Assembly (NCBI GenBank): GCA_015057315.1 | Contig: SVER01000004.1 | Span: forward strand, 62,001 to 126,000 | Length of the DNA: 64,000 nucleotides | Origin: Pseudobutyrivibrio ruminis | GTDB lineage: Bacteria > Bacillota > Clostridia > Lachnospirales > Lachnospiraceae | Reading direction: 5' to 3' | Shown here: positions 56,545 through 64,000 of the stretch, in pieces | How positions within the stretch are numbered: the stretch's first letter is position 1 | Layout: each line of letters opens with the position of its first letter | The notes under the pieces: generated by a model | Told to the model about the DNA's origin: nothing | The model's input: only the letters and a program-made list of their open reading frames with translations | Database searches by the model: none | Program-made: the position numbers and the translations under genes

Positions 56545-58510
56545 TCTAGCTTTGTTTAAGAAAAATATAAGTAGAACCTGGATAGTTGGGCTGCTATATT
56601 TCATTATCCTTTTGATATTAATACCTATCATGTTAATTATGGATTTGGCTAATTTCGATCAGGATATTTATGGTAAAGGGTATACCAAGACTTTACTCTT
56701 ACTCAATCATATAGCTTACATACCAACTAGTATGTGGGGAATTACCATTGCCATTATTGTTACGGCAATTACCTTCTGGTATTTATTCTTCAAGCGAGAC
56801 AATTATATGATGCACTCTTTTCCTGTTAGCAGAAAGAGTCTTTATTTCACAGGCGTGATTTCAAGCATTACTGTTACAATTGTTCCAGTTATACTTATTG
56901 CATGTATTACTTCTATAGTAGCAGCTGTAGAAAAGGCCTATGCCTTTGATGCTATATGGTTCTGGGCTTTAACAGTATGTGTTTCCACCCTATTATTTAT
57001 TGGCATTGCCATGTTTTCACTAATGGCCTCAGGTCAGATTGTTACCAGTATCGTGTTCTATCTTATATTCAACTATCTATTCTTAATGATGGAGGTTGCA
57101 TTTAAGATTGCTGCTGGCATATTGATGTTTGGTATGTCTGATGCCATGAGCACCATAACCTACACCCCTTTCACACCTGTTTGTTTTATAGGAGAGAATT
57201 GCTTGGTTAATGTTTTAGAATCTTACGATTCGATGGGTAATGTTAAAAGCTTTACCTACACATTACCTGGCATGAAGTATTTAATTATATACGCTATTGT
57301 GGCAGTGGTTTTTATAACTGTTTCCTATATACTTTATACTCACAAAAAGCTTGAGACTGTTCAGGATTTCATTGCTGTGCCATTTCTTAAGCCAGTATTT
57401 ACTATTGGAATGTCATTCTTCATTTCAATGGTTGCTGGAGCCTTAGTAGCAGGCATGATTGATGCACTAAAGCTTCAGTATTACAACACCAGATACGCTA
57501 TTGCCATTGTATCTACACTTATTATCGGTTGCATCATTTTCTACGCTACCCAGATGCTAATAGAAAAGACCTTCAGGGTATTTTCATCTAAGAAATTTGG
57601 ATTTTTGATTGGTTACAGCCTTGCAGCCTTTGCAGTGCTTTTGTGTATGAGATTTGATGTATTTAAAGTAGAAGACAAGGTCCCTGCTGCAGATGACATT
57701 GCATGGGTTGGTATAGCAAGCGACTACACCATGGTATTTTCAAACCCAGAGGATATTAACTCAGTTAGAGAGCTTCATTCTAACTTCCTTGCTGATAAAA
57801 AGGAGCTTCGGGATGTAAACAGACTATTTGATGATGTAGATGGTTCTATCTTCACAATCAAATACAAGCTTAAGAATGGCAAATTAGTTAATAGAACATA
57901 TTCTGTAGTAGACACTAATTCAGACAAGGTATCTGCTACCTATTTGGCAGCATGTGAGCCGATAGTTGATTATCTCAACAATCCTACTCGTATCAAAGAA
58001 CATGTAATAGGAAATATATGGGATGATTGCAATGTTACCTCACTTCAGTTTAGCCAGTACATATACAGCGAAAAAGATAATGACTACTTCGCTAACTTTG
58101 CTGACTTCGATGATTTAAAGGAATCTGAGCAGATTGAAAAGAACAATCGAATTTACGCTGCTTTCCTTAAAGACATCGATGATGGAAACATATTTACTAC
58201 CACTTTTGGTGATACATACAATAACAAGGAGTTACAAAAGATTCAGTTATTTAACGACTTTAGCTTTACTATTAAAAGCGACAATACTCCATATTTTTCA
58301 GATGAGCAAGCATACTGGGATTGGCAGAATGAAAATGAAGAGCCTTCATACCAGCAAGATATATATGCTCAGCTTACAACCAATTGTAAGCATACACTTA
58401 AGGCTCTAAAAGATGAGGGCTTCTACACAGAAGATTCTGAGCTTGTTACTAATTATGAATACAATAAAGTAATGGGCTATGATGAATCAGAAGATGCCAT
58501 CTATGAATAA
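56519..58510 (+). CDS. ABC transporter permease
   Basis: Polytopic ORF overlapping the ATPase end; AGGAGG RBS; MMHSFPVSRKSLYFTGV. Confidence 0.85.
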   Translation: MQSKTSFFNLALFKKNISRTWIVGLLYFIILLILIPIMLIMDLANFDQDIYGKGYTKTLLLLNHIAYIPTSMWGITIAIIVTAITFWYLFFKRDNYMMHSFPVSRKSLYFTGVISSITVTIVPVILIACITSIVAAVEKAYAFDAIWFWALTVCVSTLLFIGIAMFSLMASGQIVTSIVFYLIFNYLFLMMEVAFKIAAGILMFGMSDAMSTITYTPFTPVCFIGENCLVNVLESYDSMGNVKSFTYTLPGMKYLIIYAIVAVVFITVSYILYTHKKLETVQDFIAVPFLKPVFTIGMSFFISMVAGALVAGMIDALKLQYYNTRYAIAIVSTLIIGCIIFYATQMLIEKTFRVFSSKKFGFLIGYSLAAFAVLLCMRFDVFKVEDKVPAADDIAWVGIASDYTMVFSNPEDINSVRELHSNFLADKKELRDVNRLFDDVDGSIFTIKYKLKNGKLVNRTYSVVDTNSDKVSATYLAACEPIVDYLNNPTRIKEHVIGNIWDDCNVTSLQFSQYIYSEKDNDYFANFADFDDLKESEQIEKNNRIYAAFLKDIDDGNIFTTTFGDTYNNKELQKIQLFNDFSFTIKSDNTPYFSDEQAYWDWQNENEEPSYQQDIYAQLTTNCKHTLKALKDEGFYTEDSELVTNYEYNKVMGYDESEDAIYE

Positions 58511-58552
58511 TTGCTTATTTCTTAATTCTCTATCCGATATAATTCTCTAACA

Positions 58553-58578
58553 GGTTCGGGGTCTATGTACCTCGAACC
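58553..58578 (+). terminator. Hairpin between convergent genes
   Basis: ggttcggggtctatgtacctcgaacc. Confidence 0.4.
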
Positions 58579-58588
58579 ACAGACAAAA

Positions 58589-58684
58589 AGCCACTTAGTA
58601 GGTAACAAGCTCAAATATTTCTTAAGCGAAGCTTTCTATGCTTAGCGTAGAAATAATTTGGCTTGTGACCGTAACTAAGTGGCT
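58589..58684. repeat. Long intergenic hairpin, family B in reverse orientation (B9), between convergent genes
   Basis: agccacttaGTAGGTAACAAGctcaaatatttct ... gaaataatttggCTTGTGACCGTAACtaagtggct. Confidence 0.8.
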
Positions 58685-58693
58685 AATTTACAC

Positions 58694-59530
58694 TTACGAA
58701 TCTAACACATCTGCCTTAACTCTTTCAATATGCATTGCCAAATATCCAATCTCCATCTCATCTGTAGGGGAGCCCAGACTTTTACTAAGTTCATGGCATA
58801 TTTCAGCTGCAATCTTAAAAGATTCTGGAAAGGTAGTTGATACGTAATCATTCATATCTATTTTTAAATCTTCGTGCTTTTGTATACGTGCGACCATGTA
58901 TCTAATGTGATTCATCATTCGATTATAAGAAAATGAATCAGTTGGGATAGTGCGTCCTGTGATATCTTCTATCTTGGTAATGCAATTACGAACCGCATGA
59001 GCAGTCTCAAGTGTTTGAGAAAGCTTATCCTGGGAAGTGGCGGAATGTATATGCATAGCAACATAGCCGATTTCATCATCCATCATATCAAGACCAAGGT
59101 TGTCTTTAAACAAATCCTTTACAATCTCTGCTGCCTTGTATTCATTGTAGAAAAGCAGCTTTATATCATTAAGAAGAGGGTTTATGATTTGGTCGTTGCT
59201 TTGGATTCGTTTTGCAGCATACTCTAAGTGATCTGCCATTGGGAATACGATATTGTGATCTACACTATCAAAATATTCTTCAGCGTGTTGTAAAACTGCC
59301 TCAGCCATTTCCAAATAGACAGGATCCACGTGCTTAACAATGTCCTTAACATCGCCACGCTCCGAAGTCTCTGCTAATGAAAAGACCTTGCAGTCATCAC
59401 CTAATTTAAGCTCTTGAGTAGGCTTCATTCCGAAGCCTACTCCCTTGCCCATAATCAGGTATTCCACTAATTCATTTGTCTCTACGGCTATGACCGAATT
59501 ATGATTTAATACTTTTTTTACCTTATACAT
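58694..59530 (-). CDS. BglG/LicT-family transcription antiterminator
   Basis: MYKVKKVLNHNSVIAVETNELVEYLIMGKGVGFGMKPTQEL plus two PRD domains. Confidence 0.93.
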   Translation of the reverse strand: MYKVKKVLNHNSVIAVETNELVEYLIMGKGVGFGMKPTQELKLGDDCKVFSLAETSERGDVKDIVKHVDPVYLEMAEAVLQHAEEYFDSVDHNIVFPMADHLEYAAKRIQSNDQIINPLLNDIKLLFYNEYKAAEIVKDLFKDNLGLDMMDDEIGYVAMHIHSATSQDKLSQTLETAHAVRNCITKIEDITGRTIPTDSFSYNRMMNHIRYMVARIQKHEDLKIDMNDYVSTTFPESFKIAAEICHELSKSLGSPTDEMEIGYLAMHIERVKADVLDS

Positions 59531-59549
59531 AGTCCTATTTTATAATTTC

Positions 59550-61688
59550 TTACTCAAAGAAATCAACTTCAAATAATGGTTCGCCGGCCTTAATCTCACC
59601 AGCCTTAACAAGACGAACATCAATCTTGTCCTCATCAACATCTGTACAAAGTACTGGTGTTGCAATTGAAGGAGCATTAGCCTTTAAGTAATCAAGATCA
59701 AGCTTAAGAAGTGGATCGCCCTTCTTAACCTTCTGACCAGCTGAAACTAATACTTCAAAGCCCTGGCCGCCAAGCTTAACTGTATCAATACCAACATGTA
59801 CTAAAAGATTGAGACCTTCGTCGCCCATAAAACCAATAGCATGCTTAGTATCGAAGATAAAACCTATTGTACCATCAAATGGTGCATATATTGTGTCTGA
59901 TTCTGGTGTAACTACTGCACCACTACCCATCATTCCGCTTGCGAAAGCTTCATCTGGAGTAGTAGATAAATCGTCAGCCTTACCATCTGCAGGGCTGTAT
60001 ATTGTAACTGTCTTAACTAACTTTTTAGGAGTTGCCTCTACAGGGGTTTCAGCCTCTGCTGCAGGAGTAGCATCAGTTGCATCAGCAGTATAAAGCTCGT
60101 TTGGAGCTGTCTCAAGGTAATCCTCAAGATGTGCCTTAACAACTGTAACATTTGGTCCATAAATAACCTGAACACTGTTTCCACGAAGAACAACACCTGA
60201 AGCACCTGTACCCTGAAGCATTGCCTTATTAACAAGGTTACCATCATGTACTGTAACACGAAGTCTTGTTGCGCAGCAATCTACATCAGAGATGTTCTTC
60301 TTACCACCAAGACCATTAGCAATCTGTTCACTGACTGCATCCTTATCTGATGCACCAGCCTGCTTTGCCTTGTAATCTGCCTTAGTGTAAAGCTTTGTCT
60401 CTTCATCATCATCCTCACGACCAGGGGTTTTAAGGTCAAGCTTCTTAATTAAGAATGTGAAAATGAAGTAATATAAGAAGAAGTAAATAATACCAACTGG
60501 AATTACTCTAAGCCAGCTTGTCTTCTCGTTGCCCTGTAAAATACCAAAAAGGAAGAAGTCAATCAAACCGCCTGAGAATGTAAGTCCAACGGCGATGTTG
60601 AGCATGTGGGCAATCATGTATGCACTACCTGCAAGTAATACCTGAACACCAAAGAGGATTGGAGCTACGAATAAGAATGAAAATTCGATTGGCTCTGTAA
60701 TACCTGTAAACATTGATGCAAGTGCTGCAGAAAGAAGTAGACCTCCTACCTGCTTCTTCTTTTCAGGACGTGCTGTACGATACATAGCAAGTGCTGCACC
60801 TGGAAGACCGAAAATCATGAAGATAAACTCACCAGAGAAATATCTTGTAGCATCGGCACTAAAGTGTGCAATCTCACCTGAATTAGCAAGCTGTGCAAAG
60901 AAGATGTTCTGACCACCTTCTACCATCTGACCAGCTACCTCAGCAGTACCACCTACTGCTGTCTGCCAGAATGGCATATAGAATACGTGGTGGAGACCAA
61001 ATGGAATAAGTGCACGCTTAATCAAACCAAAGATAAGTGTTCCTACATAGCCAGAACCAGTAACTAAATCGCCAAGTGCATAGATACCGTTCTGTACAAC
61101 TGGCCATACATAGAAAAGAAGGATACCAACAAATAGGTAAACAACTGTTGATATAATTGGTACGAAACGTGTACCAGCAAAGAATGAAATAGCGCTTGGA
61201 AGCTCAATGTTGTAGAACTTGTTGTGAAGTGCTGCAACACCAAGACCTACGATGATACCACCGAATACACCCATCTGAAGTGTTGTGATACCACAAGCCT
61301 GTGTGATTGTACCACTTAAAGCTCTTGCTTCATAATTAGTGATTTCAATCATAGCACCGATTGCTGAGTTCATTACGAAGAATGAAATCATAGCTGCTAA
61401 GGCTGCAACAGCCTTTTCTTTCTTTGCCATACCAATGGCAACACCTACCGCAAACATGATATGAAGGTTAGCAAAGATTACATTTGCAACTGCATTCATA
61501 ACTGTAAGCAAAATGTTAAGAATAGTTCCATGTCCAAGAACTGATTCAAGATGATAAGTAGCAATTGTTGTCTCGTTAGTAAAGGATGCACCTAAACCAA
61601 GGAGAAGACCTGCTACTGGGAGAATGGCGATTGGAAGCATGAAGCTTCGACCAACTCGCTGTAAAACATTAAAAATTTTGTCTTTCAC
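59550..61688 (-). CDS. PTS glucose-family transporter EIICBA
   Basis: EIIC MKDKIFNVLQRVGRSFMLPIAILPVAGLLLGLG; EIIB NISDVDCCATRLRVTV; EIIA ...GLNLLVHVGIDTVKLGGQGFEVLV; GTG start. Confidence 0.95.
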   Translation of the reverse strand: MKDKIFNVLQRVGRSFMLPIAILPVAGLLLGLGASFTNETTIATYHLESVLGHGTILNILLTVMNAVANVIFANLHIMFAVGVAIGMAKKEKAVAALAAMISFFVMNSAIGAMIEITNYEARALSGTITQACGITTLQMGVFGGIIVGLGVAALHNKFYNIELPSAISFFAGTRFVPIISTVVYLFVGILLFYVWPVVQNGIYALGDLVTGSGYVGTLIFGLIKRALIPFGLHHVFYMPFWQTAVGGTAEVAGQMVEGGQNIFFAQLANSGEIAHFSADATRYFSGEFIFMIFGLPGAALAMYRTARPEKKKQVGGLLLSAALASMFTGITEPIEFSFLFVAPILFGVQVLLAGSAYMIAHMLNIAVGLTFSGGLIDFFLFGILQGNEKTSWLRVIPVGIIYFFLYYFIFTFLIKKLDLKTPGREDDDEETKLYTKADYKAKQAGASDKDAVSEQIANGLGGKKNISDVDCCATRLRVTVHDGNLVNKAMLQGTGASGVVLRGNSVQVIYGPNVTVVKAHLEDYLETAPNELYTADATDATPAAEAETPVEATPKKLVKTVTIYSPADGKADDLSTTPDEAFASGMMGSGAVVTPESDTIYAPFDGTIGFIFDTKHAIGFMGDEGLNLLVHVGIDTVKLGGQGFEVLVSAGQKVKKGDPLLKLDLDYLKANAPSIATPVLCTDVDEDKIDVRLVKAGEIKAGEPLFEVDFFE

Positions 61689-61733
61689 GATAAAGACCTC
61701 CTATAATATTTCTTTGAGGCGAGTTTTTGGCAA

Positions 61734-61791
61734 TAAAAAAATAGGCACAAAAACAGAAAACGCCTCTAGCGTCTTGTGTCGTTTATGCCTA
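61734..61791 (-). promoter_or_regulatory. Leader terminator / candidate RAT-antiterminator region of the PTS gene
   Basis: Minus strand TAGGCATAAACGACACAAGACGCTAGAGGCGTTTTCTGTTTTTGTGCCTATTTTTTT. Confidence 0.7.
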
Positions 61792-61890
61792 CTTAAAGTT
61801 ACATACTTCACAAAATTTATAATTTTACTTGGCTAATTTACCATGATTATGTAGGGGTTGTCAATACTTAATCGTTTAAGCAGAATAACC

Positions 61891-61926
61891 AAAAAGCAGC
61901 TATCACTTTTGTGATAACTGCTTTTT
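61891..61926 (-). terminator. coaBC terminator
   Basis: aaaaagcagctatcacttttgtgataactgcttttt. Confidence 0.8.
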
Positions 61927-61934
61927 AATCTACA

Positions 61935-63125
61935 CTATTTACCAAGTATGGTATCAAAAATGGCGTTTGCCACCTCTTCTTTAGACATAATTGGAAGCTG
62001 CCAGGTTTCATCAGCCATAATAATAGTCACTACATTGGTGTCTGTGCCAAAACCTGCCCCCTCTGTGCGAAGGTTGTTAGCTACAATCATATCTACATTT
62101 TTCTTCTTAAGCTTCTTCTTAGAATTCTCTAGCATATTTTCCGTTTCCATAGAGAATCCACAGATAAACTGATTGTCCTTCTTGTGTGCCCCAAGGTAAG
62201 ATAAAATATCTTCTGTACGCTCGAGCTCAATAGTAGAGCCTTCGCCATCCTTCTTCTTAATCTTCTCTGCCGCTACATTAATTGGTCTGTAATCTGCAAC
62301 TGCTGCACTCTTAATGATTATGTCGCAATCGCTGGCTCTCATCTTTACAGCATCTGCCATCTCAGCAGCACTTCTTACATTTACTACATCTACAAACATA
62401 GGTGGCTCTAATGCCACAGGCCCAGTTACTAATGTAACATCTGCCCCTCTTTCCATAGCAGCCTTGGCGATTGCATATCCCATCTTACCAGTGCTGTGGT
62501 TTGTAATATAACGAACAGGATCAATAGCCTCCTCAGTAGGACCTGCTGTAATCATTACTCTTTTGCCTGAAAGGTCATGCTCATGGGCAAGCTCTCTTAG
62601 GATGTACTGAAGCAGTACATCTGGTTCAGGCATTTTCCCCGCTCCTGTATCCCCGCAAGCAAGATACCCGCTGGCAGGATCTATTATCTCATATCCGTAT
62701 TTACGAAGTTTCTCAAGATTGTCCTGAACAATAGGATTTTCAAACATGTTAGTGTTCATTGCAGGGCTAATGAGCTTCTTGCATTTGGCAGCCATAATGG
62801 TGGTAGTTAGCATATCATCTGCTATACCACCTGCAATCTTTCCGATTACATTAGCACTGGCTGGCGCCACCATAAATATATCTGCCCTCTTTGCAAGAGC
62901 CACATGCTCTACATTGAACTGAAAATTCCTATCAAAAGTATCTACAAGACATTTATTTGAAGTAAGTGTCTCAAAGGTAATAGGGTTAATGAAATTGGTT
63001 GCATTCTTGGTCATAATGACATTAACATCTGCGTGCAATTTAACAAGTGCAGATGCAAGATTTGCAATCTTATAAGCAGCTATGGAGCCCGTTACTCCTA
63101 GTACTACACATTTACCTTTTAACAT
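61935..63125 (-). CDS. coaBC: Bifunctional phosphopantothenoylcysteine decarboxylase / phosphopantothenate-cysteine ligase
   Basis: KCVVLGVTGSIAAYKIANLASALVKL...SPAMNTNMFENPIVQ...ITAGPTEEAIDPVRYITNHSTGKMG. Confidence 0.96.
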   Translation of the reverse strand: MLKGKCVVLGVTGSIAAYKIANLASALVKLHADVNVIMTKNATNFINPITFETLTSNKCLVDTFDRNFQFNVEHVALAKRADIFMVAPASANVIGKIAGGIADDMLTTTIMAAKCKKLISPAMNTNMFENPIVQDNLEKLRKYGYEIIDPASGYLACGDTGAGKMPEPDVLLQYILRELAHEHDLSGKRVMITAGPTEEAIDPVRYITNHSTGKMGYAIAKAAMERGADVTLVTGPVALEPPMFVDVVNVRSAAEMADAVKMRASDCDIIIKSAAVADYRPINVAAEKIKKKDGEGSTIELERTEDILSYLGAHKKDNQFICGFSMETENMLENSKKKLKKKNVDMIVANNLRTEGAGFGTDTNVVTIIMADETWQLPIMSKEEVANAIFDTILGK

Positions 63126-63187
63126 AATTACCTCCGAGTTTTAACTAAAACTAATATTGCTGTTTGCTACGCTTACCATTTTACATG

Positions 63188-63223
63188 TTCTTGCGGGCTT
63201 TTTCATCTACTTGCCCGCAAGAA
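63188..63223. repeat. Intergenic stem-loop
   Basis: ttcttgcgggc ... gcccgcaagaa between the ECF gene and coaBC. Confidence 0.7.
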
Positions 63224-63239
63224 TTCTTAACTTTATTCT

Positions 63240-64000
63240 CTACTGTGCCATCTGGCTTTCTTTTGTATCAGATGTTACTGCTTTAATCTTTGCAGCCTTG
63301 CCGGCATATACACCTGCTGGCTTAATCTTATCAAGTACGATACCTACTAAGTATACAATAACTGCACCGACGATAGCTTCGATAACACCGTTGAAGCTGA
63401 TAACGCCGCCAATCATAGCCATAAGTGCATCTGGTTCTACCCCAACTGCCTCGGCGTATGGATATTTATAGAATGCATAAATGCTTCCCATAACAAGAAG
63501 TGTGTTAGTCATAGCACCAGCAATACCTGCTGTGATAAATCCAAGTGCCTTAGCATCCTTGTTCATGAAAAGATATTCAATACCTGCAAAAGCTGCAATG
63601 CCTACGATGATTCCAATTACTCTTGCAACTGTAACAGACATTCCAAGTACTTCCTGTGCAATCATTCTGTTAAAGAATGCGAATACACCAAAGCCAAGGA
63701 TGAATGAAATTACTGCATTGATAACTGAACCGTAAACAAGCTTCTTGTCAGAACCGATTGCCTTCTTAATACCAACATATACAAAATAAGGTACTACACC
63801 GATAAGAATTCTAGGTACAACAGCGATGAATGTGCTCTTTAAAACTAGTAAAACAGCTGCTCCTACTGTATCGTGTGGAAGCATTGAAAGTGCAGCGACT
63901 GGTGAGAATACGAATGCTGAAAGTGATGCTGCTCCAAGTGAGCTCTTAATTAAGCTGGTAAGTCCAAACACACCTCCAAGGAATCCGCCCTTCTTTGGTC
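63240..64000 (-). CDS. ECF transporter S component (5' truncated by window edge)
   Basis: Polytopic ORF; reading frame stays open upstream of the annotated GTG (PKKGGFLGGVFGLTSLIK), so the true start is outside the window. Confidence 0.8.
   Translation of the reverse strand, partial: PKKGGFLGGVFGLTSLIKSSLGAASLSAFVFSPVAALSMLPHDTVGAAVLLVLKSTFIAVVPRILIGVVPYFVYVGIKKAIGSDKKLVYGSVINAVISFILGFGVFAFFNRMIAQEVLGMSVTVARVIGIIVGIAAFAGIEYLFMNKDAKALGFITAGIAGAMTNTLLVMGSIYAFYKYPYAEAVGVEPDALMAMIGGVISFNGVIEAIVGAVIVYLVGIVLDKIKPAGVYAGKAAKIKAVTSDTKESQMAQ

Noticed and set aside
1-64000. Transposases, prophage, toxin-antitoxin or restriction modules
   Set aside because: None recognised among the translated ORFs.

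Overview
64-kb chromosomal window, gene content typical of a motile Firmicute (Lachnospiraceae such as Butyrivibrio/Pseudobutyrivibrio; inferred from content, not proven). Mostly minus-strand. (1) ~0-29 kb: surface polysaccharide / nonulosonic-acid locus: NeuA/NeuB, CBS-domain nucleotidyltransferase, LegB/LegC-like enzymes, PIG-L deacetylase plus formyltransferase, several glycosyltransferases, flippase, initiating sugar transferase, large MucBP/GH25 lysozyme, complete RfbA-D, Glf, then LeuA, HPr, GlmM. (2) ~30-34.9 kb: CdaR/CdaA with two membrane proteins, YvyF-like protein, ComFC. (3) ~34.9-55 kb: orphan ABC substrate-binding lipoprotein, orphan FliD-like protein, two glycosyltransferases, flagellin, FliS, FliD, FlaG, CsrA, FliW, FlgL, two FlgK paralogs, FlgN, FlgM. 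(4) ~55-64 kb: GntR-ABC operon, LicT/GlcT antiterminator with PTS glucose permease, CoaBC, truncated ECF S-component. Two unusual non-coding systems stand out. (a) Many longer intergenic spacers are occupied by very long imperfect hairpins (about 80-210 bp) with shared cores but locus-specific, self-complementary outer arms. In the clearest pair, two 80-bp cores differ at only 2 positions while their arms are unrelated yet each still palindromic. (b) A periodic array of about nine GTTAAGTG-N21/22-CACTTAAC units (period ~51 bp) lies at 43609-44048, upstream of a sigma-28-type flagellin promoter. No rRNA, tRNA, transposase or CRISPR array was recognised.
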